Of a stretch of 64,000 nt of DNA, positions 43,063 through 52,792 are shown in pieces. Made by a program: the position numbers and the translations under genes. Source of the stretch: Verrucomicrobiota bacterium (GTDB lineage Bacteria; Verrucomicrobiota; Kiritimatiellia; CAIVKH01); assembly GCA_024233345.1 (NCBI GenBank), contig JACKPT010000014.1, positions 1-64,000 of the forward strand, in the 5' to 3' direction. The notes under the pieces were generated by a model, which was given only the letters and a program-made list of their open reading frames with translations, searched no databases and was not told the DNA's origin. Position 1 is the first letter of the stretch. Every line of letters begins with the position of its first letter.

Positions 43063-45744
43063 ATGAATACACATCTGCCAACAAAAAGAGTTCCAACCGG
43101 CGTTCTCAGAACGCTCGGTTACGCCAGAATGGCCCTGGCCGGTTGTTCGATGCTCCTCGCGCCGCTGCATGCCCTCGGAGAGGCGGTAACCGCGAGCCCA
43201 GACCCGCTGTTGATTATGCCCCGCCACAGCGCGGATACGGATGGAGATGCCTTTTCCATAGACACCAATGAGTTCGCGGCGGTACTGGATTATTGGCGAA
43301 ACGGACGTTACGGCATCGCCCCAGCGGAAGCAGACGGGTATGCGCCAGAAAGCACCGATACCAATGGTGTCAGGCACGCGGCCGACTATGATGGCACCTC
43401 CTGGTCCATTGGATTCGAAGAAATCCTCCGGGCACTGGCCCTTCAGCGGGCGACCGAATACCGATACACCGCCGCCGCCCCCGGCGGTTTTGCCCCGGTT
43501 CCGGAAGGCGGCAGCTACACACCACCAGACCCTGCGGATTATACCGGAACTGTACGCTATGTCTCGGCAGCATCCATAAACCCGGTCGCCCCCTACACCA
43601 ATCTCACCGAGGCGGCGACGGATATTCAAACGGCGATCGATGCTTCCATGAATGGGGACCTGATTTTCATCGATTCGGGCGTCTACAACACGGGCTATCG
43701 GACCAACGCTTATGGTACCAGCCGGATCCTTGTCACCAAGGGCGTAACCCTGGCCAGCCTGTATGGCCCCGAACAGACAATCATCGAAGGAAGCGCTGCG
43801 GAATTCATCAGGGGCATCTTCGTGAACCATGCCCAGGCCGAGCTCCACGGGCTCGGTATTCGCCATGGTGTTGTCAATGGAAATTCAGCAAATCTACTCG
43901 AACGGGATGGCGGTGGCCTCCTCGCCTGGGGAGCCAGCAAAATCCGGGATTGTGTGATCGAGAACTGCTCGGCGACCCCCTGGGGATCCGGAGGCGGCGC
44001 CTATATTGCCAAGGTTACCGGCAGGGTGGAGCGAATCACCGCACGTAACTGTCAGGCAAATGCCGGCGGCGGAATTGCAGTCTTCTGGGGGCAGAGTCTT
44101 TACCTCGACGGGTGCACCCTGGTCAGCAACAGCGCAATCTATGGCGGTGGCATGATCGCCGACAATGCTCCGCGCATCATCAATCTGCTCGCGCTGCACA
44201 ACAACGCCAGCATTCGCGGGGGCGGTATCAGCCTCGGTACCTTTGTCGGAATCTGGCATGCAACCATTCTCCATAATTCCGCCGGAACCGACTCCGGCGG
44301 GATTTATTTCTATGACCGCTCCTCTGTTGCCAATTCGATTGTGATCTCCAACGGAATATCTGCCTTGAGCTCGGCGGCCACCAACAATTCGATCATCAAC
44401 AGCTATATCGACATACCAACCAATGCGCTGCTCAGCTACCGGTCGATGGTGACAACCCCACCAACCTTCGTGGATCCCGACAATGGAAATTATCGGCTTA
44501 CATACCCCTCGCCTCTCATCGATGCCGGATCATACTCCGCATGGATGGCCGGCTTCACAGACCTCGACGGAACTCCCCGCACGCTGGGGGCCGCACCGGA
44601 TCTCGGGGCCTATGAAATGGAATCTCTTTCCGCAGTACCCTCTGATGCTTCCTACATCCCCGGATCCAACCTTCAGGCTACTGTCACCATCGACTTTCCG
44701 ACAGACCGGAAGCCCTTGAGCCTGGGAATTCAATTGACCCCGCCCGCAGGCTGGAGCGTGATCGGAATCGAGGGGCCAGGCACCCCGGAGGCCACCGCCG
44801 AGGGGTTTGTGTTCACCGGAGACCTTCAATCCTCCATGACGGTTACCGTGACCCTTTTTGCCGCCCAGGCAACCACCGGCACCGTGGAACTCGCGGCGGA
44901 TCTTCTCTGGATGGCCGATGGCATGATCGACCTGAACACCTCGACCCTGACCCCTTCGGCTTTTCCCATCACCCCCATGTATCCGCTTTTCCTCTCTACT
45001 TCCGGGCAAGGGCAACTGAGTCTGCCCACCGGATGGTTCCCGGTGGGTTCCACGGTAACCGTGTCTGCGGTAGCGGATCCCGGCTGGCGCTTTGTCCAGT
45101 GGCTTGGCGATACCAATGGATCGGAAATGGTTGATACAACCCTCTATCTGGTTATTGCCGACGGCCCCATGAATGTCGATGCCGCCTTTATTCAATTGCA
45201 TCAACTGACGATCGCCTCACCCTATGGCTCCTCAACCCCTCCAGCGGGAACACAGCAATATGATGATGGAACCACGATCCTGGTCTCCATGAGTGAAGCC
45301 TCGGTTCACATGGGCGAAACCCAATATGTATGCACCGGCTGGGCCGGGTCGGGAAGTGTGCCCGCGCAGGGGAGCAGCCGCAGCGTGGAGTTGGTCATCA
45401 CCAATGACACCCAAATCCTGTGGACCTGGTCTGCGCTCACGGCAAGCCACTCATCCCGTGGTTATCGGGCCGCGGGTACGTACAAGGCGCTGGTTGAATG
45501 TGAAGTTGTCTATGACCCCGCCCCCACAATTACCCAGGTCTGGTGGAAAGCCATGCTCCCATCCGGCTCGGTCATCACCTCGGTCAGCGGCGAGGGGAAT
45601 CCCACGATCGACAACGGGGCTATTCTCATCCGAGAGAATCTGACCGGGGGAAGTTTCCGATTTACCTATGACGTGACCCTGCCCCCGGTTTTAGGAGGCC
45701 CCTTGACTATCGGCGGAGAGTCGGGCGTGAACGATCCGAACTGA
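43063..45744 (+). CDS. Secreted beta-helix protein with two HSAD-type modules (paralogue 2)
   Basis: An 893-residue exported protein with a signal peptide in the first about 45 residues. Residues about 50-95 and 103-145 are two copies of a short module (MPRHSADTDGD with DYWRNGRYG and DGYAPE; RHAADYDG with GGFAPV) that looks like a degenerate EF-hand or dockerin-type element. A right-handed beta-helix follows (about 165-520, VRYVSAASINPVAPYTNL to LDLGAYEME), and an InlB-like segment sits near 640-705 (FPVGSTVTVSAVADPGWRF). The C-terminus parallels the preceding protein (LPPVLGGPLTIGGESGVN). The gap to its neighbour is only 27 bp. Function unknown, probably cell-surface. Confidence 0.82.
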   Translation: MNTHLPTKRVPTGVLRTLGYARMALAGCSMLLAPLHALGEAVTASPDPLLIMPRHSADTDGDAFSIDTNEFAAVLDYWRNGRYGIAPAEADGYAPESTDTNGVRHAADYDGTSWSIGFEEILRALALQRATEYRYTAAAPGGFAPVPEGGSYTPPDPADYTGTVRYVSAASINPVAPYTNLTEAATDIQTAIDASMNGDLIFIDSGVYNTGYRTNAYGTSRILVTKGVTLASLYGPEQTIIEGSAAEFIRGIFVNHAQAELHGLGIRHGVVNGNSANLLERDGGGLLAWGASKIRDCVIENCSATPWGSGGGAYIAKVTGRVERITARNCQANAGGGIAVFWGQSLYLDGCTLVSNSAIYGGGMIADNAPRIINLLALHNNASIRGGGISLGTFVGIWHATILHNSAGTDSGGIYFYDRSSVANSIVISNGISALSSAATNNSIINSYIDIPTNALLSYRSMVTTPPTFVDPDNGNYRLTYPSPLIDAGSYSAWMAGFTDLDGTPRTLGAAPDLGAYEMESLSAVPSDASYIPGSNLQATVTIDFPTDRKPLSLGIQLTPPAGWSVIGIEGPGTPEATAEGFVFTGDLQSSMTVTVTLFAAQATTGTVELAADLLWMADGMIDLNTSTLTPSAFPITPMYPLFLSTSGQGQLSLPTGWFPVGSTVTVSAVADPGWRFVQWLGDTNGSEMVDTTLYLVIADGPMNVDAAFIQLHQLTIASPYGSSTPPAGTQQYDDGTTILVSMSEASVHMGETQYVCTGWAGSGSVPAQGSSRSVELVITNDTQILWTWSALTASHSSRGYRAAGTYKALVECEVVYDPAPTITQVWWKAMLPSGSVITSVSGEGNPTIDNGAILIRENLTGGSFRFTYDVTLPPVLGGPLTIGGESGVNDPN

Positions 45745-45804
45745 GTTCGCCGCTTGCCTGACAAGAAAAGTACGAACGACCTGGGGATGGAATGAATCCT
45801 GCTT

Positions 45805-48399
45805 TTGATAGGATTCGTGAAGTCGGGATTTCCAAGGTGGGTGGGTCATTTCTTCCGGATGCAGGTATGGGGGCTGGTTCCTCTGGTTGCCGCATGGGTG
45901 GGGTGCACCTTCGCGGTGGCAGAGGCAGCTCTGGTCAAGCCCACCACCCTGAGCATTGACCCCTATCATCGCGCCGATATCACCTCGCCACTCGTATTGA
46001 AACCACGGCACTCTGTCGACTTTCAGGACATGAACGGACAGATCTCGGATGCGGAGATCGCCCTGACCATTGGATTGTGGCAAAGCAGCGAGTATCATCT
46101 GAGCCCATCCACCGAGCTCGGTTATGCTGCGGGAGCCGGGAGCCAGACTGGGATTGTCCATAGCGCAGACCAACTCGCCCCTCAATGGACCATTGATACC
46201 ACGGAGTTGACCCGGCAGCTTGCCTCATGGAGAGCCGGTCGATATCAGGAATCCACCAATGCATGGGATGGCTTTGTCCCGGTGTGGAGCCTGCCCTATC
46301 GTTTGTCCACCAACACCTACACGGCGGTTCTGTATGTCGATGCCGCCAGCACCAACCCGCTCCCCCCCTACGCCAGCATGGGAACTGCCGCCAAAACCCT
46401 TCAGGATGCGGTGGATGCTGCCCCCAATGGCGCGGTTATCCGGGTCGCTTCAGGAATCTACTGCACCGGGGCGACGACCAATGCGGTCGGTATTAACCGG
46501 GTGGTTCTGACCAAGCCGGTAACCCTCGAAAGCATCGAAGGGCCGGAAGCGACGATGATTCTCGGTGAAAGCGAGCCAGCCACCCGCTGCGTCTATATCA
46601 ATCATCCCCAGGCAGTCCTTCGCGGCTTTACCCTCGCCTACGGATTCAGCGGCGGACTCGGCAGCACCCTTCAGGAGAAAAGCGGCGGCGGACTGCTGGC
46701 GCTGAACGTTCAGGAGATTTCCTCCTGCGTGATCGACAACTGCTCCGCGCTTCCCTGGGGCAGTGGTGGCGGCATGGCGCTGTTTTCTGCCTCCGGATTG
46801 GTTAACCGGGTCGAGGTTAAAAACAGCGAGGCTGCTTATGGGGGCGGGGTGGCCATCTACTGGGGCTCCTACACCCGATTTCGCAATGGCCAGATTCATC
46901 ACAACACCGCATCGGTCACGGGCGGAGGACTCGTGGTTGATAATTGCCCCAACCTGATCAACCTCCTGATCCACCATAACGACGCCGCCCTGAACGCAGG
47001 GGGAGCATCCCTCGGCCAGGGATCGGAATTGTGGCATGGCACGGTGGTCAACAATGCATCCGCAAGCGCCGGTGGCATCCTGCTGGCCGGCAATGGCGCA
47101 AGAGTCGGGAACAGCATCGTCTACTATAACAGCGGGGGAAACCTCGCCCGGCAGGCCGGCACCTCAGGCCAAACCGTATTGAACTCCTGCTCCTCCACCA
47201 TCAACGATCCGGAGATTGCCGCGACCAATCTGCTCACCACGATTCCCCAATTTATCAACCCATTGCTCGACGACTATCGATTGCGCAGTAAAACATCTCC
47301 CTTGATCGATGCCGGGATGACCCGCAGTTGGTCCGGCCTGCTTGAGGATCTCGATGGCGCGCCCCGACTGCTCGGCGACGCGCCGGACATGGGAGCATAT
47401 GAGCATGCCCAGGTGAATCTGGCCCTGTCCGCCCCCACCAACGTCACTGCCGGACAAGTCATCCACCTGACAATCGAGGCATCCTGGCCGGAGGGGCTGA
47501 CCCTCGGCGCTCTGAATCTTGACCTGGACCTTCCATCGACCTGGACTCTTACCGATGCCTCTGGCGATGCCATGCCGGTGATTCACGATGCACAGGTCGT
47601 CTTTTTGGGTAAACCGGACAGCACCGGCATCACCGCAGTCGCCACCATTCAAACGGACTATACACAGGTGTCCAATCAAGCCATCGCCGCCTCGATGACC
47701 TGGCAACTGTCCGGCATGACCGAGGCCCTGACCCAGTCCCAACAAACCATGCAGGTCAACGCCATCCTGCCCAGCGGTTTTGACCTGACCGCTTTTGCCG
47801 GCGCCGGGGGCGTAACCTTCCCCGAGTTCCAAATCATTCCTGCTGGAAGTAATGGCACCCTGACCATCACCGCGGACCCCTATTACCAAATCGATGTCGT
47901 GATGATCGATGCCCAACCGCTCAGCGGCATCAGCGGTTTAACCAGTCTGGTCGTGACCATCACGAACCTTCAGGCGGACACCAGCGTGTATGCCTATTTC
48001 CGGGCGGCGACCACCACCTATGGCGTTCCTTTGAGCTGGCTTGCAGGCTATGGCCTGACCAATCAGTCCCCCGAAGCCGAGGCGCAGGATGATGCGGATG
48101 GAGATGATATGGCCAACTGGGAAGAGTACCTGGCTGGCACATCGCCACTCGACCCCGCATCCCTGTTTGTGTTCGATCAGTCCCACATGCCTGAGGCAAG
48201 TCAGCAATCGATTCTCACCTGGCCCAGCGTTTCCGGCCGGATTTATCATATTCAAATCGCCGATGAACTGACCCCCGCAATCTGGACACCCCTCGCGACA
48301 AACCTCGTGGCCACACCGCCCGAAAACAGTTTTCAGGTCCCTCCCGCCGGTGCCGCCGGTGCGGGATTCTATCGGATTCTCGTCGAGCCTGCGCCATAG
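45805..48399 (+). CDS. Secreted beta-helix protein with HSAD-type modules and a TSP3-like stretch (paralogue 3)
   Basis: An 864-residue exported protein if TTG 45805 is used; GTG 45817 or ATG 45859 are alternatives, the latter still leaving a hydrophobic signal (WGLVPLVAAWVGCTFAVAEA). Two HSAD-like modules occur at about 66-110 (PRHSVDFQDMNG) and 118-160 (VHSADQLAPQW to GFVPV), then a beta-helix at about 175-535 homologous to the two preceding proteins. DADGDDMANWEEYLAGTSP (about 764-783) is a calcium-binding TSP3-like stretch. The end, LTWPSVSGRIYHIQ to GFYRILVE, is the same module as at the amylase C-terminus. Function unknown. Confidence 0.8.
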   Translation: MIGFVKSGFPRWVGHFFRMQVWGLVPLVAAWVGCTFAVAEAALVKPTTLSIDPYHRADITSPLVLKPRHSVDFQDMNGQISDAEIALTIGLWQSSEYHLSPSTELGYAAGAGSQTGIVHSADQLAPQWTIDTTELTRQLASWRAGRYQESTNAWDGFVPVWSLPYRLSTNTYTAVLYVDAASTNPLPPYASMGTAAKTLQDAVDAAPNGAVIRVASGIYCTGATTNAVGINRVVLTKPVTLESIEGPEATMILGESEPATRCVYINHPQAVLRGFTLAYGFSGGLGSTLQEKSGGGLLALNVQEISSCVIDNCSALPWGSGGGMALFSASGLVNRVEVKNSEAAYGGGVAIYWGSYTRFRNGQIHHNTASVTGGGLVVDNCPNLINLLIHHNDAALNAGGASLGQGSELWHGTVVNNASASAGGILLAGNGARVGNSIVYYNSGGNLARQAGTSGQTVLNSCSSTINDPEIAATNLLTTIPQFINPLLDDYRLRSKTSPLIDAGMTRSWSGLLEDLDGAPRLLGDAPDMGAYEHAQVNLALSAPTNVTAGQVIHLTIEASWPEGLTLGALNLDLDLPSTWTLTDASGDAMPVIHDAQVVFLGKPDSTGITAVATIQTDYTQVSNQAIAASMTWQLSGMTEALTQSQQTMQVNAILPSGFDLTAFAGAGGVTFPEFQIIPAGSNGTLTITADPYYQIDVVMIDAQPLSGISGLTSLVVTITNLQADTSVYAYFRAATTTYGVPLSWLAGYGLTNQSPEAEAQDDADGDDMANWEEYLAGTSPLDPASLFVFDQSHMPEASQQSILTWPSVSGRIYHIQIADELTPAIWTPLATNLVATPPENSFQVPPAGAAGAGFYRILVEPAP

Positions 48400-48450
48400 A
48401 TGGCTGCGGCCTGTCATTGAACCCGATCGCGTATCGCGTATACTGGGAAG

Positions 48451-50895
48451 ATGAAATGGTTTCACTTCACCGTCTTCGCCTTCCTATCGATCCCACTCTC
48501 CGCCAGCGCCCTCGGCCCCCATGAACTGGCGATTCTGGTGAACCAGAACTCACCCCGGTCGGTGGCCCTGGCCAATCATTATGCGGCACTGCGGGATATC
48601 CCCGGGAGCAATCTCATTCATCTGGATCTGCCCGACTCGCTCCTGAATGCCTCGGCCCGCATCCAACCCGCAGATTTCCGCACATACATCTACGACCCGG
48701 CCCAAGCCCTTATCCAGGAACGGGGGCTCGCCGGTCATATCCTTGCCTGGGCCTACTCCCTCGACTTCCCGGTCCGGGTCGAATGGCAACAACCTTTTTC
48801 CGTCCAGGGCCTCACCTTTACCCGAGGCAACATGCCCACCCCGGATCAGGTGAAGAATGGCACCTATACATCCCTCCTCTTTCGCGGTCCTGATCGTGAG
48901 GGAGGCACCCAGTCCCCCGCCTTGAGCCTCGAACAATTTGCCATGGCCGCCCGCACCAACATGCCACTACCCAGCATGATGCTGGGGTTCGCCGGTTCGC
49001 GTGGACAAACATTCGAGCAGGCATTATCCACCCTCACCAACAGCCGACGGGGTGATGCCCTGTCCCCGCCAGGCTGGATTTATTTTATCGAACGAAAGGG
49101 CGACCCGAGATCGGACTGTCGGGCCTGGCAATTCCCAGGAGCCCAGGAGGAGCTGAAGAGCCTCGGGGTTGCCGCCCGCATCACGGAGGACTATCCCAAA
49201 CAGAACAGTTCCGTAATCGGTTTGATGACCGGACAGGCCTACCTGCCCCCGGCCGCGCTCGAACGAGCCTTCCTGCCCGGTGCCTATGCCGAACATCTGA
49301 CCAGCTTCGGCGCCGACTTCATCAATCCGGACCAAACCAAGGCTACCGCGTGGCTCAACCATGGCGCGGCAGGGTCGGCCGGGACAGTGATTGAACCTTT
49401 TGCGAACTGGGCCAAGTTTCCTCATGCCCGCCTCTTTGCTCATTATGCCTCCGGTTGTACCCTGTTGGAATCCCTATACCAGGCGATCCGTTGCCCCCTG
49501 CAAATTCTATTGATTGGTGACCCGCTGGCCGCCCCCTGGAAGCGCCCCCCTCTGCTCACCCTCCTCTCCCTGAACGAAACCGATGAGGGCACCCCTCTTT
49601 CCGGACAGGCCACCTTTATGGCCTCGGCACTGGGCGACAGTCCCGTCACCTATCTCTTCCTGATGGATGGCCGCCCCATCGCCCACCCCGGGAATAAGTC
49701 CGAACTCCGCATCGACACCCGCCAATTATTTGATGGCTATCATGAACTCAGAGCCATTGCCTACATCGATGGCCCGGTTCGCCAGCAAGCCAGTGAAACA
49801 CTGGGGTTTGTGTGCAATAACCGTGACCGGCAAGTGAAGATTTTGGACCTTGAACCCGGGCAGGTACTCGAATTGCATCAACCGCTGGCGGTGCGACTGG
49901 AAATCACCGCCAAGGAACCGCCGGTACAGATTGCCCTCATTTCCCAGGAACGAGTCCTGGATCGCTCCGGGGCTCAACTCGGCCAAGCCTTCACCCTCAA
50001 TCTGGATCCCCTTCGACTTGGTGAAGGACCGGTCCAGGTGCAGGCCGTGGCGGTGTTTTCCGACAAACGCGCGGTGCGGAGCCCCCCCCTTCCTCTTTTG
50101 ATTGTCAACCACACCACGCCCCCCCCCGCGCCCCAAGTAGAATCGTCCTGGAATGAGGAGCTCGGAAAAACCGTGGTTACCATCACAACCCCCGGCACAA
50201 ACCTGAAATACCAGTGGCAAGCCGCCCTGCCCCTGACCGAAGATAAGACCTTTGAACAACTTGTTCACCCGCAAACCATCCGCGCCACCGCAGAGCACTC
50301 GGAAGCAGGCTGTACCCTCTCGCCTGCCACGACCCAACCCGGCTTCTATCATGGAGACATCGCCTTTCCCGAACGACTTGAACAATGGGAAATGACCCTT
50401 ACCCCCGGTTCCGGAAAAAACCGACCCTCCCGGTTTGGCTTCGTCTTCCAAATGACCGATGACCAAACCTATTCCTTTGTCCAGTTTGACGCGAAATCGC
50501 AGGCTTGGTCGGTGGGCCGGGTTCTGGATGGGGAGACCCGGACTCTGGCCAGCCGGGGCATACCGGATTTCCCGGACGGGCCACAGACGATTCTGCTTTC
50601 CCAGCAATCATCCACCTCCCTGTCGGTTCGGATTCATGCAACCATGGAAATGAGTGTCCCGCTGACGCTGGACTCGGGGTCATGGGGTTGGGTTACCCAG
50701 GGGGGGGACCTTCACATTTCCGAAGCATGGGTTTCCCCGCCGGACTGCTTGCGCAATGGATACCGATCCGACCCCGAGACTCTATTCATTCCCGGGGAAA
50801 AGGACCGGACACCGGATTCCCTCCGGCTGGTTGCCGCAAAGGCGGATGACCGAGCCTTTACCCGGCTGGGGCCGCGCGCTTCGCTTTCGCCTTAA
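48451..50895 (+). CDS. TIGR03790 family protein (exosortase-associated)
   Basis: An 814-residue exported protein with signal peptide (1-20, ending SASA). The N-terminal 370 residues match the TIGR03790 family: ELAILVNQNSPRSVALANHYA, GHILAWAYSLDFPVRV, TKATAWLNHGAAGSAGTVIEP and LFAHYASGCTLLESLYQ. The His of NHGAA and the Cys of YASGC are placed like a caspase/gingipain-type dyad, which is my inference. The family is known mainly from species that carry exosortases. The C-terminal half is beta-rich, with Ig-like and laminin-G-like segments. Its 3' end overlaps the convergent ligase gene by 38 bp. Confidence 0.83.
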   Translation: MKWFHFTVFAFLSIPLSASALGPHELAILVNQNSPRSVALANHYAALRDIPGSNLIHLDLPDSLLNASARIQPADFRTYIYDPAQALIQERGLAGHILAWAYSLDFPVRVEWQQPFSVQGLTFTRGNMPTPDQVKNGTYTSLLFRGPDREGGTQSPALSLEQFAMAARTNMPLPSMMLGFAGSRGQTFEQALSTLTNSRRGDALSPPGWIYFIERKGDPRSDCRAWQFPGAQEELKSLGVAARITEDYPKQNSSVIGLMTGQAYLPPAALERAFLPGAYAEHLTSFGADFINPDQTKATAWLNHGAAGSAGTVIEPFANWAKFPHARLFAHYASGCTLLESLYQAIRCPLQILLIGDPLAAPWKRPPLLTLLSLNETDEGTPLSGQATFMASALGDSPVTYLFLMDGRPIAHPGNKSELRIDTRQLFDGYHELRAIAYIDGPVRQQASETLGFVCNNRDRQVKILDLEPGQVLELHQPLAVRLEITAKEPPVQIALISQERVLDRSGAQLGQAFTLNLDPLRLGEGPVQVQAVAVFSDKRAVRSPPLPLLIVNHTTPPPAPQVESSWNEELGKTVVTITTPGTNLKYQWQAALPLTEDKTFEQLVHPQTIRATAEHSEAGCTLSPATTQPGFYHGDIAFPERLEQWEMTLTPGSGKNRPSRFGFVFQMTDDQTYSFVQFDAKSQAWSVGRVLDGETRTLASRGIPDFPDGPQTILLSQQSSTSLSVRIHATMEMSVPLTLDSGSWGWVTQGGDLHISEAWVSPPDCLRNGYRSDPETLFIPGEKDRTPDSLRLVAAKADDRAFTRLGPRASLSP

Positions 50896-52792
50896 GCTTG
50901 TTCAGTTCCTTCCGGTACGTTTCATCGCGAGCCAGAATCCACGCTTTTTGCATATAGGGAATCGCCTCGCGGGCGCGCCCCATCATGTCCAGGGCCACCG
51001 CAGCTTCCGCTTGCAGAAAAGCATCAAACGGCCTTTGCTCGGCGAGGCGAAGCCGAATGTCCAGGGCCTGTTCCTGTTCACCGCGAATCCACAACAGTCC
51101 GGAAAGGCCATAACGAGCATTGACCTCCCAAGGGTTCGCCCTCAACACCTGCTGGTACAGGGCCTCGGCCTCATTAAGCTGACGCTCCCGCATTTCCGGA
51201 TTGCGGTTCCACGCACTCCGCTTCCGCAGATAGTCGGCCTCACGTAAAGCAATCCGCCAATTGCTGGCATACCAGAATCGGGCGCGGGAAAACAGTTGTT
51301 CGGCATCGGCAGAGGAGAGTGATCGCGTTGCTGCATCGGCACCGGCCAGCACGCGGGTCACCCCCCAATAGCGAACACCAGTGACCAGGACATAGGCGGA
51401 GAGCAACAGGGCCAGAAGTGCGGTAAGCCTGGCAGCCCCGGCTTTTCGTTCCCGGTCCGACCGTATCGGCGCGGTCACCCCACACACCAACCCGGCCACG
51501 GTGATGATCAAGACCGCATTCCCGTAAATATTGAATTGAAAGTCGAAGGCGGCATGCGCCAGCGTTCCGGCCAGAGCGGCAAGACCGCCCCCCAGCAAGA
51601 CACGATCCCGGTCACGGTCTGCTTTCCAGAATCGGCGGGTCAATGCAATCATCAGCACCCCCCAGGCCAAGGCAGCCAGAGTGATCCCCACCCCGCCCAG
51701 TTCCGCAGTGAAGTGCAGATATTCATTATGCGCAAACTCAGGATCCAGATAGTTTTTCATGACATGTTGATAGTCATGGTAGGCAAACCGAAAACTGCCC
51801 GGCCCGGAGCCCAGAACGGGGTGGTCCTGAATCAGGTCGAGGGTATCCTGCCAAAGCTGCAGGCGGACATCTCCCTTCATGGTTTTTTCAACCCGGGCCC
51901 GGACAATCTCCGAGGTATGCCACAGTGTGAACCCCACCCCGGCAAAGGCCGCGAGCAGGATCAGAGCCGCCAGGATGGCGTGGCGCATCCCTTTCCGGCT
52001 GGCCATCAGCCAGACCGCCAAACCAATCCCAACCAGCGCACCAATCCAGCCGGCCCGCGATTGAGTCAGCAACAACGGATAGAGGGAGACCAGAAAGGTA
52101 TAGCCACCGAGGATTCGCAAAGGCAATCCACACCCCCGGTAGACCGCCAGCACCAAAGACAATGGCAGAAACAAGCCGAGCATCTGGGCAAAATGGTTGG
52201 GGCAGACAAAGGCCCCGCTGGCCCTCATCCCATAGTCATCCGGGCGCTCCATCAACCATAGGATCATGTTGGATCCGCGGGCGTTCAGGATGACCGCATA
52301 CCAGGCCATAATGCTCACCGATAACAGCAAAAGGCCCAGCAACCATTTCCAGCGATCACCGCGTGCCCCCCATTGCGACAGGATCCAGAACAAAAGAAGC
52401 AGACCAGAAAATCTGGCAAGCTGCAGATCGGAATCGTAGGGGATGCCAAACCGGGTCCAAATCCCGACATAGGCCAGAAACAAAAGCCACACCCCCGTGG
52501 ATGGAGGCAAGCCCGTACCGGTTGGCTCTGGATATCGCCACAGAAGGATGGCTGACAGAACACCACACACGCCCAGCAGAATCAGGGCGGGCGCAAGGGA
52601 AAAGGGGCGGTTCAAGCCGAGCAGCCAGGGACCGATGATGACCACCGCACCGGCCAGGACAATCATGATTCGCTCCAGCCACGCCTGACCGGCAGAAACT
52701 GGAACCGGGCGCGAAGTGGATCGCTTACGCCGTCGTCTGGAGTTTCCCAACCCCGAGGTGTGGGACATGGGCCTGGTCCCAATCGCGTCCAT
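50858..52792 (-). CDS. O-antigen-ligase/Wzy-like membrane protein with C-terminal TPRs
   Basis: A 644-residue inner-membrane protein. About 12 hydrophobic helices (45-470) include the Wzy_C region QSRAGWIGALVGIGLAVWL, GSGPGSFRFAYHDY and FAHNEYLHFTAELGGVG; the periplasmic loop with H-x-E-y-l is typical of ligases and polymerases. The last about 130 residues are TPR-like (NEAEALYQQVLRANPWEVNARYGLSGL). It is the last gene of the export operon; its ATG overlaps the wza-like stop by one base (TAATG). With a second polymerase at 23097, one may polymerise and the other ligate. Confidence 0.88.
   Translation of the reverse strand: MDAIGTRPMSHTSGLGNSRRRRKRSTSRPVPVSAGQAWLERIMIVLAGAVVIIGPWLLGLNRPFSLAPALILLGVCGVLSAILLWRYPEPTGTGLPPSTGVWLLFLAYVGIWTRFGIPYDSDLQLARFSGLLLLFWILSQWGARGDRWKWLLGLLLLSVSIMAWYAVILNARGSNMILWLMERPDDYGMRASGAFVCPNHFAQMLGLFLPLSLVLAVYRGCGLPLRILGGYTFLVSLYPLLLTQSRAGWIGALVGIGLAVWLMASRKGMRHAILAALILLAAFAGVGFTLWHTSEIVRARVEKTMKGDVRLQLWQDTLDLIQDHPVLGSGPGSFRFAYHDYQHVMKNYLDPEFAHNEYLHFTAELGGVGITLAALAWGVLMIALTRRFWKADRDRDRVLLGGGLAALAGTLAHAAFDFQFNIYGNAVLIITVAGLVCGVTAPIRSDRERKAGAARLTALLALLLSAYVLVTGVRYWGVTRVLAGADAATRSLSSADAEQLFSRARFWYASNWRIALREADYLRKRSAWNRNPEMRERQLNEAEALYQQVLRANPWEVNARYGLSGLLWIRGEQEQALDIRLRLAEQRPFDAFLQAEAAVALDMMGRAREAIPYMQKAWILARDETYRKELNKLKAKAKRAAPAG

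Noticed and set aside
46680..47060. Gly-rich GGG-containing repeats as a possible separate domain or CRISPR-like repeat
   Set aside because: They are the turns of the beta-helix coils, not identical at DNA level and not regularly spaced.
48420..48445. Short repeat TCGCGTATCGCGTA near the TIGR03790 start
   Set aside because: Only two 7-bp units; compatible with chance and not clearly a regulatory site.
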